Below, in pieces: positions 23,545-33,548 of a stretch of 64,000 nt of DNA. Source of the DNA: Croceibacterium aestuarii (lineage in GTDB: Bacteria > Pseudomonadota > Alphaproteobacteria > Sphingomonadales > Sphingomonadaceae); contig NZ_CP131039.1 of assembly GCF_030657335.1 (NCBI RefSeq), positions 3,116,501-3,180,500 on the forward strand. Reading direction: 5' to 3'. A program made the translations under genes and the position numbers. The number at the start of each line of letters is the position of its first letter. Positions within the stretch are counted from its first letter, which is position 1. Below the pieces are notes generated by a model. It searched no databases and had not been told where the DNA came from. It was given only the letters and a program-made list of their open reading frames with translations.

Positions 23545-25724
23545 AGCGCGCGCCCCCGCTTGAGGGTCAGTGTCGGAACGCTGGCGTCATCGAGCGCGGT
23601 GCCGCGGCCGGACAGGCTGGGATTGTTCATGAAATAGGCATGAAGGTTGAAGCCCGGTTCTCCCGCTGCGGGCTGAATGCGGCAATAGCTCCCGTCGGGC
23701 AGCAGCCGCCAGCTTTGCTCGTTGTCGAGCAGGTTGGCGAGCAGGACCTGGTTGAGCACCTGATCGTGCACCGTGCGGTTGCGCAGCGGGACCAGAGCCT
23801 CGACCCGCCGGTCGAGATTGCGCGACATCGCGTCTGCGGAGGAAATGAACAACTTTGCGCGTGCGCTCGGCAGGTTGTAGCCGTTGGCGAAGGCCCAGAT
23901 GCGGCTGTGCTCGAGAAAGCGGCCGATGATCGACTTGACCCGGATGTTGTCCGACAGCCCCGGCACGCCAGGGCGCAAGCAGCAATTGCCGCGGATCACC
24001 AAATCGATCTGCACGCCCGCCTGGCTGGCGAGATAGAGCCGGTCGATTATCCCTTTTTCGGTGATCGCGTTGAGCTTGGCCCAGATGGCCGCAGGGCGCC
24101 CGCCTAGTGCGTTCTCGGTCTCGCGGTCGATCAGTTCGTAAAGGCGCTCGCGCAGGTCGATGGGCGAAATGGCGATCAGTTCGGTGTGCGGCGGCTCGAC
24201 ATACCCGGTGACGAAATTGAACAGGCGCGCGGCATCTCTTCCCAGGCGCGGATCGGCAGTGAAGAAGCTGAGATCGGTATAAATCTTGGTGGTCACCGGG
24301 TGGTAGTTGCCGGTGCCGAAGTGGCAATATGTGCGATAGCCGCCGCGATCGCCGATGTCTTCCTCGCGCCGAACGACCATCGAGACCTTGGCATGCGTCT
24401 TCCAGTCGACGAAGCCATAGATCACCTGGATTCCGGCGCGTTCGAGCTGGGCCGCCCAGTGCAGGTTCTGTTCCTCGTCGAAGCGGGCCTTAAGCTCGAC
24501 GACGGCAGTCACCGACTTGCCCGCGTCGGCAGCCTCGATCAGCGCATTGATGACCGGCGATTGGTTGCCCGCGCGATAGAGCGTCTGCTTGATCGAAACC
24601 ACCGCCGGGTCGGCGGCGGCCTGGCGCAGGAAATCGACGACCACCTCGAAACTCTCGTAGGGGTGATGGATGACGATGTCTTTGGCCCGGATCGCGGCGA
24701 AGCAATCTCCGTCGTGTTCCAGAACCCGCTCGGGATAGCGCGGCGTGTAGGGGGCGAACTTGAGATCGGGCCGTTCGAGCGCGTCGACAATTCCCGACAA
24801 GCCGCCAATGCCGAGCATTCCTTCGGTCTTGGTGATCAGCGCCTCTTCGAGGCCGAGTTGTTCGCGCAGCAAGGCCTCGGCGACCCGGTCGAAGTCGCCA
24901 TCGAGTTCGAGCAGGATCACTCGGCCGCGCCGACGGCGCTGTATTGCAGTGCGGAAGTAGCGGACGAGGTCTTCGGCTTCTTCCTCGATCTCGATGTCGC
25001 TGTCGCGCAGCACCCGGAACACGCCGCTGCCTTCGACCCTGAAGCCGGGAAACATCAGGTGGGCATGGCGGCAGATGACGCTCTCGAGCGGGATGAATGT
25101 CTGCTCCTCGCCGGGCAGGCGAACAAAGCGTGGCATCCCCGGCGGGACCAGCACCATTTCGACCAGCGAGGCGTTGTCCGCCTTGCGCGTCAGCTTGAAC
25201 AGCACGCCCATGCCCATGTTGGCGACGAACGGGAACGGATGCGCCGGATCGATCGCCTGCGGGGTCAGGACGCGGCTGATCTGGTCTTCGAAATACTTGC
25301 GTAGATCGCGCCGGGCGTCGGCCTTGAGCGCGGTGCCGTCGGTGATCTGGACTCCTTCCGCGGCGAGCTTCCGGCGCAGGTCTGCCAGGATGTCCTGCTG
25401 GCCGGCCTCGAGATCGCGGACGCGTCGGCGGATCTCGACGAGTTGCTGCGACGGGGCCTGGCCATCGATCGAGAACGCCTCGATTCCGCGCTGGACCTGG
25501 CCGAGAAGGCCGGCAACGCGGATCATCAGGAACTCGTCCAGGTTGCTGCCCGAAATCGACAGGAAGCGGAGCCGTTCGAGCAGGGGATAATTGGGATTGC
25601 GGGCTTCGGCGAGAACCCGCTCGTTGAAGGCCAGCCAGCTCAATTCGCGATTGAAATAGCGATCGGCGGAGCGAGCGGCTGCTCCGCCGGATTGGTCCCG
25701 GCCCTTGGGGTTGCTCATTTCCAT
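23541..25724 (-). CDS. ppk: Polyphosphate kinase 1
   Basis: 727 residues with all four PPK1 domains. N-terminal RYFNRELSWLAFNERVLAEA, head-domain sequences, and catalytic His468 in YCHFGTGNYHP, with second conserved His in the C-terminal domain and RIWAFANGYN near 600. It makes polyphosphate from ATP at the membrane periphery. The start used is 25724 (MEMSNPKG); Met at position 3 is an alternative. A PHO-box-like site begins 32 bases upstream. It is the first gene of a ppk-ppx operon. Confidence 0.97.
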   Translation of the reverse strand: MEMSNPKGRDQSGGAAARSADRYFNRELSWLAFNERVLAEARNPNYPLLERLRFLSISGSNLDEFLMIRVAGLLGQVQRGIEAFSIDGQAPSQQLVEIRRRVRDLEAGQQDILADLRRKLAAEGVQITDGTALKADARRDLRKYFEDQISRVLTPQAIDPAHPFPFVANMGMGVLFKLTRKADNASLVEMVLVPPGMPRFVRLPGEEQTFIPLESVICRHAHLMFPGFRVEGSGVFRVLRDSDIEIEEEAEDLVRYFRTAIQRRRRGRVILLELDGDFDRVAEALLREQLGLEEALITKTEGMLGIGGLSGIVDALERPDLKFAPYTPRYPERVLEHDGDCFAAIRAKDIVIHHPYESFEVVVDFLRQAAADPAVVSIKQTLYRAGNQSPVINALIEAADAGKSVTAVVELKARFDEEQNLHWAAQLERAGIQVIYGFVDWKTHAKVSMVVRREEDIGDRGGYRTYCHFGTGNYHPVTTKIYTDLSFFTADPRLGRDAARLFNFVTGYVEPPHTELIAISPIDLRERLYELIDRETENALGGRPAAIWAKLNAITEKGIIDRLYLASQAGVQIDLVIRGNCCLRPGVPGLSDNIRVKSIIGRFLEHSRIWAFANGYNLPSARAKLFISSADAMSRNLDRRVEALVPLRNRTVHDQVLNQVLLANLLDNEQSWRLLPDGSYCRIQPAAGEPGFNLHAYFMNNPSLSGRGTALDDASVPTLTLKRGRAL

Positions 25725-25755
25725 CGCGTGACGGTTCTGGGCTTCGCCGAGATAT

Positions 25756-25773
25756 GTGACAAGTCGATTACAA
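25756..25773 (-). promoter_or_regulatory. Candidate PHO box upstream of ppk-ppx
   Basis: On the minus strand the 18 bases read TTGTAAT-CGAC-TTGTCAC: two 7-mers, 4-base spacer, like CTGTCAT-N4-CTGTCAT. It sits in the 55-base gap between the 5'-nucleotidase stop and the ppk start, correctly oriented for ppk. Confidence 0.5.
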
Positions 25774-25779
25774 GGCCCG

Positions 25780-27480
25780 CTAGGGGGTGAGGTTTTCTAC
25801 GCGCGCATCGCGCGGTGCGTTGGGGCCGTCGGCGAGGTAGGCGGCAAGCGCATCGAGGTCGCTGACTCCACCGGCAACCGGCTTGGCCCGGGCGAGAAAG
25901 TCGAATCCGTCGCCGCCGCCGGAAATGAAACTGTTGGCCGCCACGCGGTACTTCTCCTCCGGGTCGATCGGCCTGCCGTCCAGTGTCGCGCTGACGAGGC
26001 GCGAGCCCGCCGGGCGCGAAACGTCGAAGGCGTAGTGCAGGTTGCCCGAGGGGATCAGCAGGGCCTTCTGCGGCTCGATATCGCTTCGCGCCAGCGCGGT
26101 CTCGAGCCCACGGACCAGGTCGGCCCCGCTCAGTTCGAGCACCCCCAGCGTGTTGCCGAACGGCTGCAAGGCAAAGATCTGACCATAGGTTACCGCCCCG
26201 TCGGGCCCAGGTTCGAAGGCCGTGCGGACGCCGCCACGGTTCATCAGCGCGAATTGCGCACCGCCTTGCGCCGGGTCCTTCGCGGCCGCGTACTGGGCAT
26301 CGGCCACGAGGTAGTCGATCGGGCGGTAGAAGGCCCCGGGGGGCGGCGTCAGCGAGCCTTGGATCGTGCCGACCACGCGCCCCGCCTCCGAGGCGCTGCT
26401 GGCGACGTAACGCTGGACGATGGCGGCAACGTCGGCCTGCTCGCCGGCTGCGCCGTCTATCGGCACGTTCCGCGCGCTCATCGCGAGGATCGTGTCGCTG
26501 GCGGGATCGACCGATAGCTCGATGTCGGTGACGAAGTAGCCGTATTTGCCGGCGGAAGTGACGAGCCGTTTGCTGCCATCGCTGGCCGGGATTTCACAAG
26601 CATAGGCCTTGTGCGTGTGGCCGGAGACGACGAGCCTGATCTGCGGGTCGAGCCGACCGAGCAGCGGCAGAAGCGCACCGTCGAGGTCGGGGCAGCCGGT
26701 TTCGTTGTAGATCGGGGCAGGGTCGAGACCCTGGTGAATCAGCAGGACTATCGCATCCACGCCCTGCCCGCGCAGCCGGGCGGCCTCGGCGTTGGCCGTG
26801 TCGGCCTCGTCGGCGAAGCGATAACCTTTCGTCCCGGCGGGCGATACGAGCAACTCCGTGCCCTTGAGGGTCATGCCGATGAAGCCGATTTTCACGTCGC
26901 CGACCTGGCGGACGCTCGAGGCCGGGAAGATCGGTGTGCGGGCATCGTCGAGCACGTTGGCGGCAAGATAGGTGAAGCGCGCGCCCTCGAAGGGCTTGTC
27001 GATCTGACACGGCTTGAGCCTGCCGACGGGCGCACCGCCGTTGCAGCCGCCTTGCTGCATACGCTTGAGCTCGGCCGTGCCCTTGTCGAACTCGTGGTTG
27101 CCCACAGCGGCGACGGCCAGCCCCATGCGGTTGAGCGCCATGATCGAGGGCTCGTCGAGATAGAGCGCCGATGACAACTGGCTCGCACCGATCAGGTCAC
27201 CCGCAGCCACCGTGATCGTCGCCGGATGGCCTGAGCGCAGGGCCTGGAGTCCGGCGCCCAGGCGTGCGGCCCCACCGAGCGAGTCCGTCGTAAGCTGACC
27301 GGCAGCAGTGCGGTATTCCTCCGAGCCGGGCGGTACCTCGAGGCTGCCGTGGAAATCGTTGAACGCGAGAATCTGGACTTGCTCGGGCGGAGCGGCCGTG
27401 GGCAGCGTGGCGCAGCCTGCAAGCGCGAGGACCGCAGCGAGCAGCCCGCCCCTGCGCAGAGCCGACAACAATACACCCAT
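25780..27480 (-). CDS. Exported lipoprotein 5'-nucleotidase / UDP-sugar hydrolase (UshA family)
   Basis: 566 residues. Lipoprotein signal with lipobox LALAGC (Cys ~22). Metallophosphatase domain: ILAFNDFHGSLEV (metal ligands D and H), AGDLIGASQLSS, AVGNHEFDKGT and VVSGHTHKAYACEI. The C-terminal 5'-nucleotidase domain (~360-566) has NRGGVRTAFEPG, YGQIFALQPFGNTLGVLEL and the terminal NSFISGGGDGFDFLA substrate loop. It would cleave nucleotides in the envelope to nucleoside and phosphate. Start at 27480, with GGGAGGG just upstream. It follows the TonB receptor gene by 91 bases. Confidence 0.93.
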   Translation of the reverse strand: MGVLLSALRRGGLLAAVLALAGCATLPTAAPPEQVQILAFNDFHGSLEVPPGSEEYRTAAGQLTTDSLGGAARLGAGLQALRSGHPATITVAAGDLIGASQLSSALYLDEPSIMALNRMGLAVAAVGNHEFDKGTAELKRMQQGGCNGGAPVGRLKPCQIDKPFEGARFTYLAANVLDDARTPIFPASSVRQVGDVKIGFIGMTLKGTELLVSPAGTKGYRFADEADTANAEAARLRGQGVDAIVLLIHQGLDPAPIYNETGCPDLDGALLPLLGRLDPQIRLVVSGHTHKAYACEIPASDGSKRLVTSAGKYGYFVTDIELSVDPASDTILAMSARNVPIDGAAGEQADVAAIVQRYVASSASEAGRVVGTIQGSLTPPPGAFYRPIDYLVADAQYAAAKDPAQGGAQFALMNRGGVRTAFEPGPDGAVTYGQIFALQPFGNTLGVLELSGADLVRGLETALARSDIEPQKALLIPSGNLHYAFDVSRPAGSRLVSATLDGRPIDPEEKYRVAANSFISGGGDGFDFLARAKPVAGGVSDLDALAAYLADGPNAPRDARVENLTP

Positions 27481-27571
27481 GCAACCCTCCCGCAATTCTC
27501 GCGAGAAAGGGGACAGCAGCACCTTGCGGTACCACTATCCCCTCTCGAAAACTCACAGCATTCGCTGCGTA

Positions 27572-30500
27572 TTAGAAGTCGTAGCTGACGCCAACCTTAA
27601 GCCGCCAGACCGACGAGGTGACGTTGATGAACTGATCGCCCTCGAATGTGTCGCGCGGCGATGTCGTCCCAAAGTTGTAGCCGACGATGTAGCGTCCGGC
27701 GCTGTCGATGCCCTTGGCCTCGATGTTGAGGTCCTGGTAACCGGTGTAGCTACGCCGGTGCTGGATGTTCCAGCTGCTGTCGAGGAGGTTCAGGAAGTTG
27801 TCCATCGAGGCGAACAGTTTGAGCTTGTCGCGCTTGACCCCGAACAGGCTCATCGGTCCCGGGATTTCCTGCGAGAACGACAGGTCCATGTCGAAGTACC
27901 AGTCGTTGGTGCAGGTGTTTCGCGCGATCGTCTTGCCGGCATAGTCCTTGGCGCACTTGAAGGTGCTGGTGAAGTCATAGAGCGCCGCGACAGCCGCCGG
28001 GTCCGAGCTCGGCGAGAGGTTCGGATCGTTGATCCCGGTCGGGATGTAGAGCAGCGCGTTGCCGCTTCCCGAAGCGCCGTCGTTGAACACGCCATAGCTA
28101 TCCGCCCAGGTCAGGCTGTAGGGCCGACCGGACCGGGCTACGAAGGTCATGTTGAGACGAGTCTTCAGGTCGTCGAAGAATTCCTCGGCGAAGCTGGCGT
28201 TGAACGTTACGTTGTTCGTGCTGGCGTAGACCGAGCGCGCCGCGGCGATATCCTGCCGGTCGAACGCGGCGACGGTGTCGTAGTTGGAGGTCGCGGTGGA
28301 ATTGCCCAGCGTCCGCCGGTCCTGCGCGTCGGTATAGGCATAGCCCAGCGACATGAAGACCGATCCACCGTCGGTGAAGAGGCCGCCCTGGAATTGCTTA
28401 GACAGGAAGATCGAGGCGACCTGGGTGTTGTAGCCCTTGGAATTGGTCAGCATGATCTCGTCGTCGCGGCCGATCCGGTTGAAGCAGGCCGCCGTCACGT
28501 TGTCCCACTTGATCGGGTAGGTGCTGACAAGCGTTGCGTTGCAACCCGCTGCGTCGGGGTCGGTCGGGTCGATGGCGGCGTAGATCGGACGCCCGTCGAT
28601 GGTATAGCCGCCGAGGCCCTTGGTGATGTTGGGGGTCTGCGACAGGTCGACCACGTTGAACGGGTCGATGTAGTGGCTGTAGATGTAGTCGAGGTTGAGG
28701 TGCCAGCCGCTGAAGAAGCCGCTCGGCGCGAAGTCGAGGTCGGATTCGAAGCCCACGTTGGCGCGAAGCACCTTGGCCCATTCGATGTCCGGATCGATCG
28801 ACTGGGTGTCGGCAAGACCCGCAGCGCCCTGCGCTTGGCCTGCGGTTACGATGCAGCCGGGTATGCCGCCGAACGAACCGCCCGAGAGGACGTTGATCGG
28901 GCCGGCCGGACAGCCCGGGTCGGACGTCGCACCTTGACCATAGGCCTGGCCGTTGTTTTGGAACGCATTGCCGAACCACACCAGCGGATCGCCGCCGGTG
29001 AACATGCCGAGTCCGAGCCGCAGCTGCGAGCGGCTGAAGATGCTGAAGTCGTCGGCATCGTAGGTCAGCGCGAAACGCGGCAGAACGATCGGCGGCAGTG
29101 CACTGAAGCCGGTCTCGTTGCTGATGCCGTAGCGGGCCATGAAGTTCGGGTTGGCTTCCGGATGGCCGCCGTCGATCCAATTGACCCGCGCGCCAAGGGT
29201 CGTGCTCACCTGCGGGCTCATCTGCCACTCGTCCTGCGCAAAGATCGAGTAGACGGTGCGCGTGAAGCTCGCCGCGGCGCTGTTGACGTCGCCGGTGGAC
29301 GAAAAGTTGCCCCAGGCTCCGGCCGAATCCCCGCTGTTGATGCTCGAGGCATAGCCGGTCGTCTCGTCGCCGTTCGACAGAATGCCGTTCTGCAAATCGC
29401 TGATCGAGTTGAAGACCAGCGTGCCGGTGGCATTGGGAACGAACAGGTTGAAAATCTTCACCCGATTGAAATCTGCGCCGAACTTCAGGTTGTGGTCGCC
29501 GAAGTTGTACCGCGCGATCACGCTGCCCTGGTCGACCCAGGTCCGCAGATCGTTCGCCGAACGATACTGACCGGGGCCGGCCTCGACGGCGCCATAGCCG
29601 CTCGCTGTGGTGGTGCCGACGATGATGCGCGGGATCGGATTGTCGCTCTGCGCTTCACCCCCGCCCACGGGATCCTGGAGATCCTGGACCTTCGAGTGCG
29701 AGTAGCGAATCTCGGTCGAGAAGTCTTCGGTCCAGTTCGAATAGAGGCGCCCGGAAAAGTATTCCGACTTGGTCCCGCTGTTGTAGAAATTGTTGCGGCC
29801 GGTGACGGTCGACCCGTTGCCGCTGTTGAAATAATCGTCTTCCTTGATGCTGTTTTCGTCGAGGTGCTGGTAGGTCAGCTCGAGCCGGTGATCGTCGGTA
29901 ATGTTGATGTCGCTGCGAACGAAATAGCGGTCGCTGGTATACGGCAGGTTGGTCACCAGCGGGCCGGTGTCGATACCGTACACGGTCGAAAGAATATCCG
30001 AGATCTGGTTGAACTGGTCGAGCGTCACCCCGCCGGAGGTGTTGGGATAGCCCGCCCCGTCGGGACCGTTGTCGAAGCCGTATCCGGTCTCCTCGTGCGA
30101 GTAGGCGCCGAAGAGGAAGACCCGGTCCTTGATCACCGGACCGCCAAGCGAGGCGCCCCAGTGCTTTTCGGACTGCACCGGCGCAACCGCCAGGCCGTCG
30201 ACGCTATCGCCGCGCATGCCGTTGTCAGCGTATTCGAAGAACGCACTGCCGTGATAATCGTTGGTGCCCGACTTGGTGATGACGTTGATCGCGCAGCCCG
30301 TAAATTGGTCGTACTCGACATCGAAGGGCGCGAACTGCACCTGCACTTCGCGGACCGCGTCGTAGGGAATGGGCGTCGAGCTGCGCGAAGCGTAGCCGGT
30401 GCCGTTGAGACCGTAGATGTCTCCCTGGCTGATGCCGTCGACGGTGAAAGCGTTGGTGCGGTTGTTGCCGCCGAGACAGGAGATGTGATCCTGGCCGTCC

Positions 30501-31027
30501 CCGCCTGTGCTCGTATCCTCGCGGTCGAGGCTGACGCGCGGGTCGATGCGGATGACGTCGCGAATATCGCGGTTGAAGCTCGGCGCGGTCTCGAGAACCT
30601 CTCCGGCAAAGCTGGTGCCCGGGCCCACCGCAAGCTGCGCCAGCTGCACGCGCGCGCCGGTCACCACGATCTCGCCGGCGCCGCCGGACAGGGCGAAGGT
30701 CAGGGTCGTATTGCCCTGCAGCGTGGTCGTGACGTCACCCACGGTCTGGCCTTCATAACCGCTCGCGTTGGCGCTGATCGTGTAGGGGCCGCCCGAGACG
30801 AGATTGGCGGCGCGGAAATTGCCGTCGGCGCCCGTGACCAAGGTGCGCGCGGTGCCGGTGCGGGTGTCGGTCACGACCACCGTCGCCCCCTGGATCGGAT
30901 TGCCGTTCTCGTCCGTGACGGTTCCGCTAATCCCGGTGGTAATCTGCTGGGCCTGCGCGGCCTGGGGGAGAACGATGGCGGCAGAAAGCGACGCCAGACT
31001 GGCGGCGAGAAGATACTTCATTTTCAT
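27572..31027 (-). CDS. TonB-dependent receptor with N-terminal carboxypeptidase-regulatory-like domain
   Basis: 1151 residues. Signal peptide ending PQAAQAQ, then a carboxypeptidase regulatory-like (beta-sandwich) domain at ~30-110 (ISGTVTDENGNPIQGATVVV). This is followed by GEIVVTGARVQ, a plug-like region (FNRDIRDVIRIDPRVSLDRE, IPYDAVREVQVQFAPFDVEY) and a large barrel ending WRLKVGVSYDF with the terminal Phe typical of outer-membrane proteins. These are the Oar-like receptors. Two N-terminal Met codons (31027, 31021) are possible. A PHO-box-like site is ~97 bases upstream and a secreted 5'-nucleotidase gene is downstream, suggesting uptake of nucleotides or other organic phosphate. Confidence 0.93.
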   Translation of the reverse strand: MKMKYLLAASLASLSAAIVLPQAAQAQQITTGISGTVTDENGNPIQGATVVVTDTRTGTARTLVTGADGNFRAANLVSGGPYTISANASGYEGQTVGDVTTTLQGNTTLTFALSGGAGEIVVTGARVQLAQLAVGPGTSFAGEVLETAPSFNRDIRDVIRIDPRVSLDREDTSTGGDGQDHISCLGGNNRTNAFTVDGISQGDIYGLNGTGYASRSSTPIPYDAVREVQVQFAPFDVEYDQFTGCAINVITKSGTNDYHGSAFFEYADNGMRGDSVDGLAVAPVQSEKHWGASLGGPVIKDRVFLFGAYSHEETGYGFDNGPDGAGYPNTSGGVTLDQFNQISDILSTVYGIDTGPLVTNLPYTSDRYFVRSDINITDDHRLELTYQHLDENSIKEDDYFNSGNGSTVTGRNNFYNSGTKSEYFSGRLYSNWTEDFSTEIRYSHSKVQDLQDPVGGGEAQSDNPIPRIIVGTTTASGYGAVEAGPGQYRSANDLRTWVDQGSVIARYNFGDHNLKFGADFNRVKIFNLFVPNATGTLVFNSISDLQNGILSNGDETTGYASSINSGDSAGAWGNFSSTGDVNSAAASFTRTVYSIFAQDEWQMSPQVSTTLGARVNWIDGGHPEANPNFMARYGISNETGFSALPPIVLPRFALTYDADDFSIFSRSQLRLGLGMFTGGDPLVWFGNAFQNNGQAYGQGATSDPGCPAGPINVLSGGSFGGIPGCIVTAGQAQGAAGLADTQSIDPDIEWAKVLRANVGFESDLDFAPSGFFSGWHLNLDYIYSHYIDPFNVVDLSQTPNITKGLGGYTIDGRPIYAAIDPTDPDAAGCNATLVSTYPIKWDNVTAACFNRIGRDDEIMLTNSKGYNTQVASIFLSKQFQGGLFTDGGSVFMSLGYAYTDAQDRRTLGNSTATSNYDTVAAFDRQDIAAARSVYASTNNVTFNASFAEEFFDDLKTRLNMTFVARSGRPYSLTWADSYGVFNDGASGSGNALLYIPTGINDPNLSPSSDPAAVAALYDFTSTFKCAKDYAGKTIARNTCTNDWYFDMDLSFSQEIPGPMSLFGVKRDKLKLFASMDNFLNLLDSSWNIQHRRSYTGYQDLNIEAKGIDSAGRYIVGYNFGTTSPRDTFEGDQFINVTSSVWRLKVGVSYDF

Positions 31028-31123
31028 GACTAGGGAGCCCCTGAGCGACTGAATTGGACCAAGCAAAAGCCAAAGCGCGGCGAACGACGTGCCTTGTCAG
31101 GTCCCCTCCTTAACGCGTTCAAT

Positions 31124-31141
31124 TTGACGGTTAAGTGACAG
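31124..31141 (-). promoter_or_regulatory. Candidate PHO box upstream of TonB receptor/5'-nucleotidase genes
   Basis: On the minus strand: CTGTCAC-TTAA-CCGTCAA, the best of the three 7-4-7 sites in the window (first repeat 6 of 7 to CTGTCAT, A/T-rich spacer as in E. coli). It is oriented toward the TonB receptor gene. The remaining ~270-base gap (31028-31296) holds no gene that I can support. Confidence 0.5.
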
Positions 31142-31296
31142 TTTCGCCGTCGCTCACGGGACGGTCATATTGTGTCCTCAAGCATGCATTTCTGCGCACT
31201 TTTTGCCAGTCGCGCTTCGGTTGAACTCAACAAAAGTTTTACAAATCGGCGACAGCCGGGGACTCTTTTTGCTGCACTGCGGCATTTTGGCAACGC

Positions 31297-32220
31297 TTAC
31301 GCGAGGCCGATTTCGCGCAGGCGCTGCTGCAGGAAGTCGTGAGCCGTGATTGGAGGCGGCGGCGAGTCGCCTTCGCGGACGAAGGCCGGCAGCGGCTTGA
31401 TCACGAAATCGGGCCGGAAGTGAAGGAAGAACGGCATCGAGTATCGCGAGCGCCGCGCGGCCTCGCCCGCCGGGTTGACCACGCGGTGGGTGGTCGAGCG
31501 CAGGTGCGAATTGGTCAGCCGGTCGAGCATGTCGCCCACGTTTACCACCAGCGCACCTTCCGGCACGTCGATCGCCAGCCATTCCCCCGATTTCGTCAGG
31601 AGTTCGAGACCGGCTTCCTCGGCGCCGAGCAGCAAGGTGATGGTGTTGATGTCGCCATGCGCGGCGGCTCGAACTGCGCCTTCCGGTGCCTCTTCGGGCA
31701 GCGGCGGGTAATGCAGCAGGCGCATGACCGAATTGCCGTCCTTCACGGTCGGCACGAAGTAGTCTTCGGCCAGCCCCAGGTGCAGAGCGATCGCCCGCAG
31801 GATCCGGTCGCCGGTCTTCTCGAAGGCCGCGTAGACTTCCTCCATCGTCGTCTTGAAGCCCGGGAGCTCGCGCGGCCAGACATTGGGCGCCATCGCGGCG
31901 GCCAATTCGTGGCCCTCGGGCAGGCTGCGGCCGATGTGCCAGAACTCCTTGAGATCGTGGACCTTGGCGTCCTTGGCGATCTCCTTGCCGAACGGCGTGT
32001 AGCCGCGCGCCCCGCCGCCGCCGGGGACGTCGTAGCTTCGCTTCACCTCTTCCGGAAGGTCGAACAGCGCCTTCTGCATTTCCTCGACCCGCTCGATGAG
32101 CTCGTCCGGAATGCCGTGGTTGCGGATCACCGCGAAGCCGAATTCTGAAAACGAGCGCCCGAGTTCGTCGGCCAGCTCTTTGAGCGGCCGGGTGAGGTCG
32201 ACGAGGGCAATGTTGTCCAT
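31297..32220 (-). CDS. 2-oxoglutarate/Fe(II)-dependent oxygenase, isopenicillin N synthase-like
   Basis: 307 residues. The N-terminal DIOX_N part (SFSEFGFAVIRNHGIPDELI) is followed by a double-stranded beta-helix core with the iron triad His188 and Asp190 (AAHGDINTITLLLGA) and His245 (LRSTTHRVVNP), and a R-x-S motif (RRSRYSMPFFLH) for 2-oxoglutarate. Substrate is unknown. It is 11 bases downstream of the CNT nucleoside transporter gene on the same strand, so a nucleoside or nucleobase substrate is plausible by context only. The start at 32220 gives MDNIALVDLTRP. Confidence 0.9.
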   Translation of the reverse strand: MDNIALVDLTRPLKELADELGRSFSEFGFAVIRNHGIPDELIERVEEMQKALFDLPEEVKRSYDVPGGGGARGYTPFGKEIAKDAKVHDLKEFWHIGRSLPEGHELAAAMAPNVWPRELPGFKTTMEEVYAAFEKTGDRILRAIALHLGLAEDYFVPTVKDGNSVMRLLHYPPLPEEAPEGAVRAAAHGDINTITLLLGAEEAGLELLTKSGEWLAIDVPEGALVVNVGDMLDRLTNSHLRSTTHRVVNPAGEAARRSRYSMPFFLHFRPDFVIKPLPAFVREGDSPPPPITAHDFLQQRLREIGLA

Positions 32221-32231
32221 GGTAAGCGAAC

Positions 32232-33548
32232 CTAGCTTGCGAGAAAGAGGCCGGCGAGCGCGGCGCTCATCAGGTTGGCGAGCGAACCCGCGGCGAGCGC
32301 CCTGAGGCCGAGCTTGGCTATCATCGGGCGTTGGTTGGGCGCGAGCCCCCCGGTCACCGCCATCTGGATGGCGATCGAGGAGAAGTTGGCGAAGCCGCAT
32401 AGCGCGAAGGTGATGATCGCCCGGCTGCGATCGCTCAGCACTCCGGGCTCAAGAGCGCCGAGGTCGATGAAGGCGACGAATTCGTTGAGCACGATTTTGG
32501 TGCCGAACAGCCCGCCGGCAACCTGCGCTTCGCCCCACGGAATCCCGAGGAGATACATGACCGGCGCGAACAGCGTGCCGAGAATGCCCTGGAAGGAGAG
32601 GTCCGGATAGCCGAACAGCCCGCCGGCCCAGCCGAGCAGCCCGTTGGCCAGCGCAACCAGCGCAACAAATGCGAGAACCATGGCCCCGACCGCCACGGCG
32701 AGCTTGACCCCGGTCTGCGCGCCCTGGGCGGCAGCCTCGATGATATTGGCCGGCCGGTCGTCCTGGGCCATGGCGCGCGCCACCTCGACTTCGTGCGACA
32801 GGTGCCCTTCGGTGATGTTCGCCGGGCCTTCCGAACTGATGCGGCTTTTCGGCAAGGCGATATCCTCGTCGACCTGGGCGACCTTTTCCGGATCGGGCAT
32901 GATGATCTTGGCCATCAGGATGCCTCCCGGCGCGGACATCACCGCGGCAGCGAGCAGGAACGGCAGGTAATCGCGCCCGAGCAGTCCGGCGTAGGCGGCG
33001 AGGATCGTACCCGCCACTCCCGCCATGCCGACCGCCATCAGCGCGAATAGCTGCGAAGGCGCCAGCGCAGCAAGGTAGGGCCGCACGACCAGCGGGCTTT
33101 CCGACTGCCCGACGAAGATATTGGCGGCTGCACCGAGCGATTCGACCCGGCTGATCCCGGTAACCCAACCGATGGCCCCGCCCACCCAGCGCACCACGCG
33201 CTGCATCACGCCTAGGTAGTAGAGGATCGACACCAGTGAGGCGAAGAAGATGATCACCGGCAAGGCGCCAAGCGCGAAGCTGCCCGACAGCGGGTTGTCG
33301 GCACTGGCCCCGAAAAGAAACTCGGTTCCGGTGGTCGCGTAGCCGAGAAGTGCGGAAACGCCGTTCGAGGCGCTCTGGATTCCCGCCTTGCCCCAAGGGG
33401 TCCACAAGACCAGAAAAGCGATGACAGCCTGCAGGAGGAAAGAGGCCCCGACGACGCGCAGGCGAATGCGCTTGCGGTCCGTCGAGAGCAGGTAGGCAAT
33501 GGCGAGAATGGCGACAATCCCGGCGAGATTGATGATCTTCGGCGCCAT
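32232..33548 (-). CDS. Concentrative nucleoside transporter (NupC/CNT family)
   Basis: 438 residues, about ten membrane helices. N-terminal CNT domain ([40 protein letters not shown]), central gate motif ([20 protein letters not shown], with the Q-S/T-E-[SA]-P substrate motif) and C-terminal domain with [10 protein letters not shown] and [28 protein letters not shown]. It imports nucleosides with H+ or Na+. First gene of a probable two-gene operon with the 2OG oxygenase. Divergent from the VUT transporter gene with ~120 bases between. Confidence 0.95.
   Translation of the reverse strand: MAPKIINLAGIVAILAIAYLLSTDRKRIRLRVVGASFLLQAVIAFLVLWTPWGKAGIQSASNGVSALLGYATTGTEFLFGASADNPLSGSFALGALPVIIFFASLVSILYYLGVMQRVVRWVGGAIGWVTGISRVESLGAAANIFVGQSESPLVVRPYLAALAPSQLFALMAVGMAGVAGTILAAYAGLLGRDYLPFLLAAAVMSAPGGILMAKIIMPDPEKVAQVDEDIALPKSRISSEGPANITEGHLSHEVEVARAMAQDDRPANIIEAAAQGAQTGVKLAVAVGAMVLAFVALVALANGLLGWAGGLFGYPDLSFQGILGTLFAPVMYLLGIPWGEAQVAGGLFGTKIVLNEFVAFIDLGALEPGVLSDRSRAIITFALCGFANFSSIAIQMAVTGGLAPNQRPMIAKLGLRALAAGSLANLMSAALAGLFLAS

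Noticed and set aside
27496-27507. Palindrome TTCTCGCGAGAA upstream of the 5'-nucleotidase
   Set aside because: Short, without a matching regulator or second copy; could be chance at this GC content.
27308-31033. A plus-strand open frame of about 1240 codons across the TonB receptor
   Set aside because: It is antisense to a receptor with signal peptide, plug and terminal Phe; its translation is low-complexity (rich in Val, Arg, Glu, Gly) with no domain. Long antisense frames are expected at this GC content.
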